Source of the DNA: RHKX01 sp963826475
GTDB lineage: Bacteria > Actinomycetota > Thermoleophilia > Solirubrobacterales > 70-9
Direction: 5' to 3'
DNA length: 64,000 bases
Assembly (NCBI GenBank): GCA_963826475.1
Contig: CAWGXC010000003.1
Span: forward strand, 1,984,001 to 2,048,000
In this document: piece after piece, positions 24,042 to 32,906 of the stretch
Position numbering within the stretch: position 1 is the stretch's first letter
How the letters are laid out: every line of letters starts with the position of its first letter
The notes under the pieces: model-generated
Databases searched by the model: none
Told to the model about the DNA's origin: nothing
Seen by the model: only the letters and a program-made list of their open reading frames with translations
Translations under genes and position numbers: made by a program

Positions 24042-25205
24042 ATGAGCACGATCACCGCAACTTCCGTCAGCGGGCTCACCGACGAGCAGGTCGACTTCCG
24101 TGAGGCGATCCGCGACTTCGCCAAGCGCGAGGTCGGGACAGCCGAGCAGCGCGAGAAGCTCACCGACGGCTACCTCGAACTCCACAACCAGGAGATCTAC
24201 GAGAAGCTCGCCAAGCTGGGCTGGCTGGGCGTCTCAATCGACGAGGAGTACGGCGGCGCCGGCGGCGGCATGGTCGACGCCTGCATCTTCCTCGAGGAGA
24301 CGATGCGCGGCCTCGTCCCGATCGCCGGCTACGGCGTCAGCCTGATCGTCGCCGGCGCCTACGAGCGCTTCGGCACCGAAGAGCAGAAGCAGGAGATGCT
24401 CGGCGGGATCTCGCGCGGACGGGTCGAGGCGATCGCGATGTCCGAGCCGGAGGCCGGCTCCGACGTCGGCAACCTGAAGTGCCGGATCGAGAGGCACAAC
24501 GGCGACTACGTCCTCAACGGTCAGAAGACCTGGATCAGCGCCGCCCACCTCGCCGACCACGTCCTGGTCGTCGGCCGCTCCGACAGCTCGGGCTCCAAGC
24601 ACGAGGGCATGACGATGATCTCGGTCCCGACCGACTCCGAGGGCATCGAGATCAACGGCATTCAGACGATGGGAGGCAAGGAGGTCAACGACGTCTTCCT
24701 GACCGACTGTCACGTCCCCGCCGACCGGATGATCGGCACCGAGGGCGGCGGCTGGATGCAGCTCATGGCCGGCCTCAACGTCGAGCGGCTGATCCTCGCC
24801 GCTACCGCGCTCGGGATCGCTCAGCGCGCCTTCGACGACGTGCTCGACTACATCAAGGAGCGCCAGCAGTTCGGGCGGCCGATCGGCACGTTCCAGACGC
24901 TCAAGCACCGGATCGCGGACCTGGCGACCGAGCTCGAATGCACCCGCCTGCTCGTCTACGACGTGGCCCGCAAGGTGGACGCCGATCCCAACCAGCTCCT
25001 CCCTCGCGAGGCCTCGATGGCGAAGCTGAAGGCGACCGAGCTCGCCAAGCGCTGCTCACTCGACGGCATGCAGATGATGGGCGGCTACGGCTACGCATCG
25101 GAGTACGACATGGAGCGGCATGTCCGCGCCAGCCTCGTCATGTCGATCTACGGCGGTACCAACGAGATCCAGCGTGAGATCGTCGCCAAGACCTACGGCC
25201 TGTAA
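24042..25205 (+). CDS. Acyl-CoA dehydrogenase, isovaleryl-CoA dehydrogenase-like
   Basis: 387 residues, FAD-dependent alpha,beta-oxidation of acyl-CoA. AMSEPEAGSDVGNLKC, the motif GQKTWISAA, and QQFGRPIGTFQTLKHRIADL are family hallmarks. The usual catalytic Glu in the YEGT motif is replaced (YGGT, Gly371); instead Glu248 in GLNVERLILAA lies where isovaleryl-CoA dehydrogenase carries its base (human Glu254). That predicts a 2-/3-methyl-branched or long substrate. A Shine-Dalgarno (AGGAGAAG) precedes the ATG. Third gene of the operon. Confidence 0.9.
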   Translation: MSTITATSVSGLTDEQVDFREAIRDFAKREVGTAEQREKLTDGYLELHNQEIYEKLAKLGWLGVSIDEEYGGAGGGMVDACIFLEETMRGLVPIAGYGVSLIVAGAYERFGTEEQKQEMLGGISRGRVEAIAMSEPEAGSDVGNLKCRIERHNGDYVLNGQKTWISAAHLADHVLVVGRSDSSGSKHEGMTMISVPTDSEGIEINGIQTMGGKEVNDVFLTDCHVPADRMIGTEGGGWMQLMAGLNVERLILAATALGIAQRAFDDVLDYIKERQQFGRPIGTFQTLKHRIADLATELECTRLLVYDVARKVDADPNQLLPREASMAKLKATELAKRCSLDGMQMMGGYGYASEYDMERHVRASLVMSIYGGTNEIQREIVAKTYGL

Positions 25206-25211
25206 GGGGAG

Positions 25212-25919
25212 CTAGGCCAGGCGCTCGAGCACGGCGCCGTCGGGGGCCACGACGAAGATCGTCGGCACCACCGCGATCCCGTACTTGCGCGCCAGGCTCG
25301 GCTCCTCACGGACGTCGATCCGGACGTGCGGCGTCCCGTGATCGGAGGCGAGCCGCTCGTCCCATTCCTGACATTCCGAGCAGATCGGGTGGGTGAATTG
25401 GACGACCGAGCGATCGGCCCCCGAGAACCCGTCGAGGTCAGCGGGATCGATGCGGTCGTGGTGGCGCGAGGAGATGCCTCGCATTCTCGCGGTGAGCTTG
25501 TAGATCTCACAGCCGGTGCAGAAGCCGGTCGTCGCGGCGAGCAGGGCTAGGGCGGCGACGATCAGGCCGAGGACCGTTCCGAGCGTCTCGGCGCCGAGCC
25601 ACCAGCTGACCGCCGCCGCCGACAGGAAGACGAAGCCCATCTGATTGGCGAGCCGAGGCGGGCGCGAATCCTCGAGGCGCCCCTCGCCGATCCGGGGCTG
25701 GATCAACTCGAAGTACGCGAGGCAGGGAATGCAGAATCGGCGGCCGAAGGTCAACCCGACCGCCAGCTGCATGCCCATCAAAGCCCAAGCGAGCGGCCAG
25801 CCGAAGAGCGCGCCGGCGATTGCCACGGCGAACACGACCGTCTGGTTCGTACGCGGTGCCCGCTCATCGATGACGTCGGTGTCGCGATAGGGGTCGGCTG
25901 TGCGAGGGGCTGCGGTCAC
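25212..25919 (-). CDS. DUF4395 membrane protein fused to a thioredoxin-like domain
   Basis: 235 residues. Four hydrophobic segments at about 28-150, with the Cys-containing FGRRFCIPCLAYFE and TTGFCTGCEIYKL, match DUF4395. The C-terminal portion (about 170-235) has THPICSECQEW, a CxxC thioredoxin-type site, and VVPTIFVVAPDG with the cis-Pro. Probably moves reducing equivalents across the membrane, but partners are unknown. GTG start; the convergent dehydrogenase ends 6 nt away. Confidence 0.7.
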   Translation of the reverse strand: MTAAPRTADPYRDTDVIDERAPRTNQTVVFAVAIAGALFGWPLAWALMGMQLAVGLTFGRRFCIPCLAYFELIQPRIGEGRLEDSRPPRLANQMGFVFLSAAAVSWWLGAETLGTVLGLIVAALALLAATTGFCTGCEIYKLTARMRGISSRHHDRIDPADLDGFSGADRSVVQFTHPICSECQEWDERLASDHGTPHVRIDVREEPSLARKYGIAVVPTIFVVAPDGAVLERLA

Positions 25920-25923
25920 CTAC

Positions 25924-25952
25924 ATATTGTTGCGAACTGCGGGAGCGGTCGA
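25924..25952 (-). promoter_or_regulatory. Possible promoter of the DUF4395 gene
   Basis: On the minus strand TCGACC (25947-25952), 17-nt spacer, CAATAT (25924-25929), with the GTG start only 4 nt downstream. Suggests a leaderless transcript; the hexamers are moderate matches. Confidence 0.3.
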
Positions 25953-26034
25953 GGGCGGGGCGGCGCGGCCTGCCTCGATTCGCCGATCGCCCTGGTGGAT
26001 GGGGTCGGTCGAACGCTGACGCTGCCGGTGGTCC

Positions 26035-26040
26035 TAGTCT
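26035..26040 (+). promoter_or_regulatory. -10 element (TAGTCT) of the esterase gene
   Basis: TAGTCT ends 6 nt before the GTG at 26047; no Shine-Dalgarno, so leaderless. Confidence 0.4.
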
Positions 26041-26046
26041 GTCGCC

Positions 26047-27324
26047 GTGGGCGAGCCCGAGCACAGCCGACCCCCCGGATTCATCCGCTCCGCCCTGAAG
26101 GAGCAGGTGCGGCTGATCAGGATCCGCCCCGCGGCACCGCCGGCGCTGCTCTTCCGCGTCGGTCGCTGGTTTACGCGGGTCGTGATCCGGGAGTCGGCGC
26201 CGCAGATCGCGATCGCCGGGATCCTCCTGCTGGCGATCCTGCAGCTCGCCGGCTTGACCGGAACGACGATCGGAGTCGTAGCGACCGTCCTGCTGGCGAC
26301 TCTCGTCCTCAGTGAGGTCCGCCACGCCTGGCTCGCCCACCGCAGCACGGCGCGGATCGAGGAGGCGCTGGAGGGAGTCGAGCACCGCGACGACGTGCCG
26401 CGGGTGCCGCGCAGCCATCTCGTCATCCCGCCTCTGGCCTTCGTCACCCGCGGCGTGAAGCGGACGCGCGGAGTCAAGTTCGCCGAGGTGGATGGGATGA
26501 GCCTGCGCCTCGACATCTATCGGCCCGCCGGTGACGACCCCGATGACGACGTGCTGCAGCCGGCGGTGATCCAGGTGCACGGCGGCGGCTGGCTCGCTGG
26601 ATCGCGCTACGAGCAGGGCATCCCGTTGCTCAATCACCTCGCCTCGATCGGCTGGGTCGGGTTCAACATCGACTACCGACTGAGCCCGCAGGCGACCTGG
26701 CCGGACCACATCGTCGACGTCAAGCGGTCGATCGCCTGGGTTCGCGACAACGCCGACGAGCTCGGCATCGACCCGCGGATGATCTGCCTGACGGGCGGGT
26801 CGGCGGGAGGGCACCTGACAGCCCTCGCCGCGCTCACGCCGGGCGACCCAGAGTTCCAGCCCGGCTTCGAGGGGGCCGACACCTCGGTGCGGGCCGCGGT
26901 TCCGTTCTACGGCATCTACGACCTGACCGACTCCAACGGCTTCTACTACCCCCAGCTGCGCGACTACGTCTTCGAGAAGCTCGTCTTCAAGCGCCCGTTC
27001 ACAGAGGCGGGGGAGCTCTACCGCTCCGCGTCCCCCCTCTTCCGGGTGCATCCCGACGCGCCGCCGTTCCTCGTCATCCACGGCGAGAGGGACACGCTCG
27101 TCCCGGTAGGGGATGCCCGCCACTTCGCCGAGCGGTTGCGGCAGGTCTCCCGTGAAGAGGTTCGCTACGTCGAGCTACCCGGCGCCGAGCACGCATTCGA
27201 CATCTGGCCCTCGGAGCGGACGGCGCGGATTTCAGAGGGGATCGGCCGCTTTCTCACCGCCGTCGCCGAGAGCGAAGGCCGGGGTCCCACCGACACGACG
27301 GTGGCCGGATCGCGAACTGCTTGA
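26047..27324 (+). CDS. Alpha/beta hydrolase (HSL/carboxylesterase type), membrane-anchored
   Basis: 425 residues. Two hydrophobic segments near 57-95 precede the hydrolase domain. Oxyanion-hole HGGGW, nucleophile elbow GGSAGG, acid in HGERDTLVPV and His in GAEHAFD give a complete triad of the hormone-sensitive-lipase/BD-FAE type. Probably an esterase of unknown substrate at the membrane. GTG start set by the leaderless promoter. Single gene. Confidence 0.85.
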   Translation: MGEPEHSRPPGFIRSALKEQVRLIRIRPAAPPALLFRVGRWFTRVVIRESAPQIAIAGILLLAILQLAGLTGTTIGVVATVLLATLVLSEVRHAWLAHRSTARIEEALEGVEHRDDVPRVPRSHLVIPPLAFVTRGVKRTRGVKFAEVDGMSLRLDIYRPAGDDPDDDVLQPAVIQVHGGGWLAGSRYEQGIPLLNHLASIGWVGFNIDYRLSPQATWPDHIVDVKRSIAWVRDNADELGIDPRMICLTGGSAGGHLTALAALTPGDPEFQPGFEGADTSVRAAVPFYGIYDLTDSNGFYYPQLRDYVFEKLVFKRPFTEAGELYRSASPLFRVHPDAPPFLVIHGERDTLVPVGDARHFAERLRQVSREEVRYVELPGAEHAFDIWPSERTARISEGIGRFLTAVAESEGRGPTDTTVAGSRTA

Positions 27325-27398
27325 CAGGACTTGGCGTTCCGGCCAGGATGCCGCTGCGTGCGCCGGATCGTCCACCGCGCGGAATGAAGGAGAGCTGA

Positions 27399-27795
27399 AT
27401 GAACCTCACCGGAACGAGGCGGGTGGCCGGCAGGACCCTGCTGAGCGCCGTGCTGATCGGCAGTCCTGGCTTTGGCTGCCGTCGTGCCGAGCGCCCTCGG
27501 CCGCGACATGCCGTTCGAGTCGAAGATCCGCCTGACCGAGCGCTTCCCCGCCTTCCACGGCAAGGTGAAGTCGGACTCCGATCAATGCGTCGCGAACCGC
27601 AAGGTGAGGATGTTCAAGCAGAAGCCCGGTGCGGACAAGGTGCTCGGCAAGGCTCGCACCGACTCCGCGGGCAAGTGGCAGATCCTGAGGGAGCCGGGGT
27701 CGGGCGTCTACTACGCCAAGGTCAACGAGTACGCCAACGAAGCGCTGAAGCTCGACTGCCTCCCCGACGTCTCGAAGAAGGTCGTAATCGACTGA
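27399..27795 (+). pseudogene. Small secreted protein, apparent frameshift in the signal peptide
   Basis: A strong Shine-Dalgarno (AAGGAGA) precedes the ATG at 27399. The first 20 codons give an Arg-rich n-region and start of a hydrophobic core (MNLTGTRRVAGRTLLSAVLI); the core and signal end (SAVLALAAVVPSALG) continue in the +1 frame after one extra G near 27459. The mature part (about 95 residues: FHGKVKSDSDQCVANRKVRM, then TDSAGKW and YYAKV) looks like a one-domain carboxypeptidase-regulatory or transthyretin-like beta-sandwich. Without the shift only a TTG at 27472 could start this frame. Real mutation or assembly error. Confidence 0.65.
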
Positions 27796-27812
27796 GCCCT
27801 GACGTCGGCGCC

Positions 27813-27831
27813 TCCCGCCCGGCCGGCGGGA
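27813..27831 (+). terminator. Hairpin after the secreted-protein gene
   Basis: TCCCGCC (27813-27819), loop CGGCC, GGCGGGA (27825-27831), starting 18 nt after the stop. No T tract. Confidence 0.4.
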
Positions 27832-27867
27832 CCGGACGCGAAGCGGAGGATCCCGCCGGAGTTATCA

Positions 27868-27886
27868 ACCGGACACTGTGTCCGGT
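27868..27886. promoter_or_regulatory. TetR operator: perfect 19-bp palindrome
   Basis: ACCGGACAC, a central T, and GTGTCCGGT. It covers the -35 region of the TetR-P450 promoter, the expected place for an autorepressor. Confidence 0.65.
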
Positions 27887-27899
27887 CACGGTGTAGCCT
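27870..27899 (+). promoter_or_regulatory. Promoter of the TetR-P450 operon
   Basis: CGGACA (27870-27875), an 18-nt spacer and TAGCCT (27894-27899), ending 6 nt before the GTG start; predicted leaderless. Confidence 0.45.
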
Positions 27900-27905
27900 G
27901 AGGTT

Positions 27906-28532
27906 GTGCCGTCGGTGACCCGCAGAGGACGCGAACGCAACTCGCGCACCGGAGCCGAGGGGCGGCTCGTCGCGGCGACCGAGCGCCTGCTGGCCGCGGG
28001 CACCCCCTACATCGCGCTCAGCGTCGAGCAGCTCTGCTCGGAGGCCGGCGTCGCGCGCTCGACGTTCTACGTCCACTTCCGCGACAAGGGCGAGCTCGTC
28101 ACGAGGGTCGCCTCGCGCATGCTCGACCAGCTCAGCGCCGCGGCCGAGGCATGGTGGGTGCCGGGGGCGAACCGACATGAGCTCCTCGTGGCGACCCGTG
28201 AGTTGATCGGCGTCTATTCCCGCCACCGGTCCGTGATGACCGCGCTGACCGAGACCGCCGCCTACGACGGCGAGCTGCGCGTCCTCCATCAGGCGATGGT
28301 CGATCGGCACGCCGAGCCGCTCGCCGCGCTGATCGAGGGAGGAAAGCGCGCCGGCGAGGTACGGGAGTTGCACACCCGCGAGACCGTCGTCGCGCTAGTC
28401 GGCATGGTTCAGGTCGCCTGCGAGCGGCTGGCGGGGGGCTCCGAGGATGATCTCGACCGGCTTGCGGAGGCCCTCACCGCGATCGCCTGGCACGCCCTCT
28501 TCCCCGACGAGAAGCCGGGGGGCGGACGATGA
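27906..28532 (+). CDS. TetR/AcrR family transcriptional regulator
   Basis: 208 residues. The HTH lies around residues 20-65 (LVAATERLLAAGTPYIALSV, EQLCSEAGVARSTFYVHFRD), followed by a helical ligand domain of the TetR_C type. GTG start defined by the promoter spacing. ATGA overlap with the P450 gene and a palindrome at its own -35 make it the likely repressor of both; the inducer may be the P450's substrate. Confidence 0.87.
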   Translation: MPSVTRRGRERNSRTGAEGRLVAATERLLAAGTPYIALSVEQLCSEAGVARSTFYVHFRDKGELVTRVASRMLDQLSAAAEAWWVPGANRHELLVATRELIGVYSRHRSVMTALTETAAYDGELRVLHQAMVDRHAEPLAALIEGGKRAGEVRELHTRETVVALVGMVQVACERLAGGSEDDLDRLAEALTAIAWHALFPDEKPGGGR

Positions 28533-29971
28533 GCGGCGACGTGGCACGCATCGGGGACCCGGGCCCGAGGCCCGCCTTTCCCGGACCAAAGGCGATCTAC
28601 TCCGATCTCCGAGACGAGCGGAGAGCGGCGCGGCGGATGCCGTTCCCTCCGGGCGAGAACCGCTTCAGCCCGCGCACCACCTGGCGTGTCCGCCATGACG
28701 TCCTGAACCTGCTGCTCGAGAGCTACGAGCGCCACGGGCCGATGTTCGGCATACGGATCCTCCTCAGCTACCACCTGGTGATGATCGGCCCCGAGGCCAA
28801 CCATTTCGTGCTCGTCTCGGGACGCGAGAACTTCGCTTGGCGGAACGGCCGGATGGGCGATCTGCTCACCCTGATCGGCGACGGGCTGTTGACCACCGAC
28901 GGCGATTACCACGACGCTTCGCGGGCGATCATCATGCCGGCCTTCCACCGCGAGAGGGTCGCCTCCGCGGCAGCCGTGATGAGCTCCGAGGCGAGCGTCG
29001 CCGGCGATGCGCTTTCCGCGGGAGCGACCGTCGACCTCTACGCATGGACGCGCGACCTGGCGATGCGGATCGCGATGAGAGCGCTGTTCGGCTTCGACCC
29101 GGATTCCGGCCGCGCGCACGAGATCGCCTCCCACTTCGAGAGCGGCCTCGGGTTCCACGGCCGGGAGTTCGTCATGCAGCTGCTGGTCGGCCCGGGCACC
29201 CCGCTGGCGCGACTGCGACGCGACCGGGCCGCGCTCGAGCGGCTCGTCGGCGCCGAGATTCGCAGTCGTCGCGACCGCGGCGAGGAGAGCGAGGACATGC
29301 TCGGTTCGCTGCTCGCCGCGACCGACGAGGAGGGGGGATCGCTCTCGGACGGGCAGGTGCTCGATCACGTCCTCACGTTGCTCTTCGCCGGGCACGACAC
29401 CACCACTTCGACGGTTTCGTTCCTCATCTACGAGCTCGCCCGCAACCCCGAGTGGGGAAGAAGGCTGGCGACCGAGCTGAGCGAGGTGTGCGGCGATCGC
29501 GAGCCGACGGCGGAGGAGCTCTTCACCGGGCTACCCCTGCTCACCCGCGCCGTCGACGAAACGCTGCGCCTCTATCCCCCGGCATGGGTGGGCCCCCGCC
29601 GGTCCGTCCGCGACTTCGAGTTCGCCGGCATCAAGGCGCCCGCGGGAATCCCGATCATGTACAGCTCCTGGGTGAGCCACCGCCTCCCCGACGTGTTCGA
29701 GGACCCGAACCGCTTCGACCCCGACCGTTTCGAGCCGGAGAAGCGGGCGCGGTGGCCGCGCGGCGCCTATGTTCCCTTCGGCATGGGACCGAGGGTCTGC
29801 ATCGGCAAGCGCTTCGGTTACTCCGAGGTGCATGCGATCGCGGCGGCGCTGATCAGGCGGTTCGACTTCGAGCTTCAACCCGGGTGGGACCTCCACATCC
29901 AGCAGGCGCCGACGCTCTCGCCGCAGCGGAGGCCTGCCGGTGCGCCTGACCGCACGCTGAGGCACTGCTGA
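28529..29971 (+). CDS. Cytochrome P450
   Basis: 480 residues. I-helix oxygen-binding FAGHDTTTS, K-helix ETLRLYP (ExxR), and the heme loop FGMGPRVCIGKRFG with Cys424. Longer than class I bacterial P450s and closer to CYP110/fatty-acid-type enzymes; substrate unknown, and no ferredoxin gene is near. The last residues are odd: after TLSP the expected ending GGLPVRLTAR is found in another frame (29922-29960), so one extra base near 29921 seems to have replaced the tail. The heme site is unaffected. Coupled to TetR by ATGA. Confidence 0.9.
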   Translation: MSGDVARIGDPGPRPAFPGPKAIYSDLRDERRAARRMPFPPGENRFSPRTTWRVRHDVLNLLLESYERHGPMFGIRILLSYHLVMIGPEANHFVLVSGRENFAWRNGRMGDLLTLIGDGLLTTDGDYHDASRAIIMPAFHRERVASAAAVMSSEASVAGDALSAGATVDLYAWTRDLAMRIAMRALFGFDPDSGRAHEIASHFESGLGFHGREFVMQLLVGPGTPLARLRRDRAALERLVGAEIRSRRDRGEESEDMLGSLLAATDEEGGSLSDGQVLDHVLTLLFAGHDTTTSTVSFLIYELARNPEWGRRLATELSEVCGDREPTAEELFTGLPLLTRAVDETLRLYPPAWVGPRRSVRDFEFAGIKAPAGIPIMYSSWVSHRLPDVFEDPNRFDPDRFEPEKRARWPRGAYVPFGMGPRVCIGKRFGYSEVHAIAAALIRRFDFELQPGWDLHIQQAPTLSPQRRPAGAPDRTLRHC

Positions 29972-29975
29972 GGGA

Positions 29976-30079
29976 GCTGGGTGCCGGCGGATCGAGGAAG
30001 AGTGGGGCGATGCGGCCAGAGGGCCGTGAGGCCCGCGATGACGACGAGCCGGCGGCTCCCAGCCCGTCAGTCAGCCCGT
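29976..30079. repeat. Structured repeat, copy B, in the intergene after P450
   Basis: Closely similar to 13990-14098. Outer arms near GCTGGGTGCCG (29976-29986) and CGGCTCCCAGC (30053-30063) are near-complements; the inner hairpin is GGGCC-GTGA-GGCCC (30021-30034), the same GNRA-type loop. Here it lies between convergent stop codons and overlaps the last codons of ppc. It could double as a bidirectional terminator. Confidence 0.72.
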
Positions 30080-32833
30080 GTTTCTCAGGCCTCCGGCTAT
30101 GCCGTTGATCGCAAGGAGGCTGGCCCGCCCGAGGTCCTCGCCGGCCCGCAGCCGCCGCAGCAGCTCGATCTGCACGTAGGAGAGCGGGTCGACGTAGGGA
30201 TTGCGCCGCAGGATCGACGCCTGGAGCACCGGCTCCCGGTCGAGCAGGCGTGACTCCTCCCGGATCCGGATCAGCTCGCGCTTCGTGCGCGCGAGCTCGG
30301 CCCCGATGACGCCCCAGATCCGCTCCCGCGGCTCGTCGCGATCCCAAAGCTGCACGTAGCGGCTCGCGATCCCCTCGTCTGCCTTCGCACATGCCATCTC
30401 CGCGTTCGAGAGGACCGCCGAAAAGAAGGGCCACTCCCGCTCCATCGCCCGCAGCGACGCCTCTCCCTCCGTCTCCAGCGCGCCTTCGAGCGCGGTGCCG
30501 AGCCCGAACCAGGCCGGCAGGATGATCCGCGACTGCGTCCACGAGAAGACCCAGGGAATGGCCCGCAGCGACTCGATGCCGCCGTCGGCCTTTCGCTTGG
30601 CCGGCCGCGAGCCGAGCTGCAGTCGCGAGATCTCGTCGACCGGCGTGACGGTCTCGAAGAACTCGATGAAGTCGGGATCGCCGTGGACGAGATCGCGATA
30701 GGCCTCGGCGGCCACCTCGGCCATCTTCGCCAGGGTGGCCTCGAACTGCTGGAGCCGCTCGCCGCTCGGCCCGTCGCGGTCGGCGGTGACGCTGAAGAGC
30801 ACCGCGCTCGTCGTCAACTCCAGCTCGCGATGAGCGATCGGTGCGACGGCGTACTTACTCGCCAGCACCTCGCCCTGCTCGGTCATCTTCAGCCTCCCGC
30901 CGACGGTCCCCGGCGGCAGGGCGCCGATGGCGACGTTCGTCGGGCCACCCCCGCGGCCGACGGCGCCGCCGCGACCGTGGAAGAAGACCCATGAGGCGCC
31001 CCGGTCGCCGATCGACTGGGACATCCCCATCTGCGCCTCATAGACCGCCCAGCTCGACGCGAGGTAACCGGCGTCCTTGTTCGAGTCCGAGTAGCCGACC
31101 ATCACCTCCTGGACGTCGCCGGTCGCCTTCAGGGCGGTCCGGTACACGGGCTCGTCGAGGACCCGGGCCATGGTCTCCGGTGAGCGCTCGAGCGTCTCGC
31201 CGGATTCGAAGAGCGGCACGATGCGAAGCAGAGCGGACCCTCCCCCGGGCTCAGCCAGCCCGGCCTCCTTCATCAGCAGCAGGACGTCGAGGAGATCCGT
31301 CGCCGACTCGGCGTGCGAGATCACGTACGCCTCCAGCGCGACCCCGTGGCCCTCGTCGTGGAGCTCGCGAAGCGTCCGGAACAGCTCAATCGTCCGGCGG
31401 ACCTCGTCGCCGAAGCCGGTGAGGTCGGCGGGAATCAGCGGCCGGCGGCTCGCGATTTCGGAGCGAAGCAGCTCGATCCGGCCCTCCTCGTCGAGACTCG
31501 CGGGGGAATCGTGGACCTCCATGGCGACGAGCACCTCGTTGACGGCCGCTCGGTGGCGCTCGGCGTTCTCGCGGATGTCGAGCCGCGCGAAGTGGAAGCC
31601 GAAGACCTCGACCTGGCGGATCACGTCGCGCAGCTCTCCGGCGGCGGCGAAGGCGCCGGAATCCTCGCGCAGCGCCTCCCTTGCGGTGACGAGGTCGGCG
31701 AGCAACTCGGCCGGCGCACGGTAGCCGCTCTCCTCACGCGCTCGCGTCGCCCGCAGGCGCTCGCCGATCAGCGAGAAGGCGCGGCGGTAGGGCTCCTCGG
31801 GATTGCTGTGGCGCAGGCTCTCAGCCAGATCGGGAAAGCGATCGTTGAGGTCGGCGAGCAGCCCGCTGAGGCCCGGATTCGGGCCGACGACGCGCTCCGA
31901 GAGCGAGAGGCGCCCGGCCAGCACCCTGACCCGCTCGGTCAGCAGCCACAGACATTGATCGCGCATCAACTCGAGCGCGTCGCGGGTGACTTCGGGCGTG
32001 ACGTTCGGGTTGCCGTCGCGATCGCCCCCGATCCAAGAGCCGAAGGTGAGCAGCGGTGGAACCTCGATCTCCTCGCCCGGGTAGACGGCCGCGACGGCCG
32101 CCTCGAGGTCGCGATAGACGATCGGGACCTCATCCGCCAACGTGCTCAGGAAGTAGACGAGACCCGCCCTCACCTCGTCGAGAACGGTCGGCGAAACGGC
32201 GCGCAGCTCGTCGGAGCCCCAGAGCTCCTGGACCGTCCCGAGCAGCCGCCCCCTCGCGTAATCGGTGCCGGAGCCCGGGAGCGGACCGCGGTCGAGGTCG
32301 CGAAGGACGGCGAAGATGCGGGCGAGCTTGCCGAGCGTGGTTCGCCGGCGTGCCTCCGTCGGATGGGCCGTCAGCACGAGCCTGATCTCCGCGGCCGAGA
32401 GCAGATCGCGCATCTGATCCGCGGTGACGTCCGCCGCCGCCAGCCGTTCGATCGCGTCCAGGACCGATCCGGTCCGGGGCGCCGGTTCTTCGCGGATCTC
32501 GCGCGCCCGGATTCGGCGGATTCGCTCGTTGTCCTCGGCGAGGTTGGTCAGCTCGAACCACTTCGTCAGGGAGCGGACCAGGAGCTCTGCCCGATGCTCG
32601 TCGAGGCCGGCTGCGAGCGCCGCGAGGTCCTTTCCGGCGCCGGCGTCGCCCTCCCGCGCCGCCCTGGCCAGAGCGACCGTGCGGGAGTGGAGATCGAGCA
32701 CGTCGTCACCCTCGGCGTCGCGAATGACCTCGGTGAGGACTCCGACCAGCAGGTCCTGGTCGTCGGCGAACGTGCGGCCGGCCGGAGAGCGGACGTCGTC
32801 GGGGGGTTCGGTGGTGCGCTCGCCCTCGTTCAC
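30071..32833 (-). CDS. ppc: Phosphoenolpyruvate carboxylase
   Basis: 920 residues, normal length. Forms oxaloacetate from PEP and bicarbonate to refill the TCA cycle. Signature VLTAHPTEARRRTTL with the catalytic His, MVGYSDSNKDAGYLAS, and FHGRGGAVGRGGGPTNVAI are all present, and it ends in the canonical AINGIAGGLRNTG. GTG start at 32833. Divergent from the methyltransferase at 32907; convergent with the P450. Allosteric control by aspartate or acetyl-CoA is typical of the family but not visible here. Confidence 0.95.
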   Translation of the reverse strand: MNEGERTTEPPDDVRSPAGRTFADDQDLLVGVLTEVIRDAEGDDVLDLHSRTVALARAAREGDAGAGKDLAALAAGLDEHRAELLVRSLTKWFELTNLAEDNERIRRIRAREIREEPAPRTGSVLDAIERLAAADVTADQMRDLLSAAEIRLVLTAHPTEARRRTTLGKLARIFAVLRDLDRGPLPGSGTDYARGRLLGTVQELWGSDELRAVSPTVLDEVRAGLVYFLSTLADEVPIVYRDLEAAVAAVYPGEEIEVPPLLTFGSWIGGDRDGNPNVTPEVTRDALELMRDQCLWLLTERVRVLAGRLSLSERVVGPNPGLSGLLADLNDRFPDLAESLRHSNPEEPYRRAFSLIGERLRATRAREESGYRAPAELLADLVTAREALREDSGAFAAAGELRDVIRQVEVFGFHFARLDIRENAERHRAAVNEVLVAMEVHDSPASLDEEGRIELLRSEIASRRPLIPADLTGFGDEVRRTIELFRTLRELHDEGHGVALEAYVISHAESATDLLDVLLLMKEAGLAEPGGGSALLRIVPLFESGETLERSPETMARVLDEPVYRTALKATGDVQEVMVGYSDSNKDAGYLASSWAVYEAQMGMSQSIGDRGASWVFFHGRGGAVGRGGGPTNVAIGALPPGTVGGRLKMTEQGEVLASKYAVAPIAHRELELTTSAVLFSVTADRDGPSGERLQQFEATLAKMAEVAAEAYRDLVHGDPDFIEFFETVTPVDEISRLQLGSRPAKRKADGGIESLRAIPWVFSWTQSRIILPAWFGLGTALEGALETEGEASLRAMEREWPFFSAVLSNAEMACAKADEGIASRYVQLWDRDEPRERIWGVIGAELARTKRELIRIREESRLLDREPVLQASILRRNPYVDPLSYVQIELLRRLRAGEDLGRASLLAINGIAGGLRNTG

Positions 32834-32906
32834 GAAGCGGACATTGTGACCGCAGAGGCGTACCCTGAGCCCGAACGGTCAAAAGTCCCGTAGTCAGGAG
32901 TTGGAG

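Noticed and set aside
13990..30079. Transposon or IS origin of the repeat pair
   Set aside because: No transposase, no terminal repeats of IS type and no clear target duplication; the copies look like a small structured element.
31313..32893. Plus-strand open frame of 526 codons
   Set aside because: Antisense to PEP carboxylase, whose active-site motifs are all present on the other strand.
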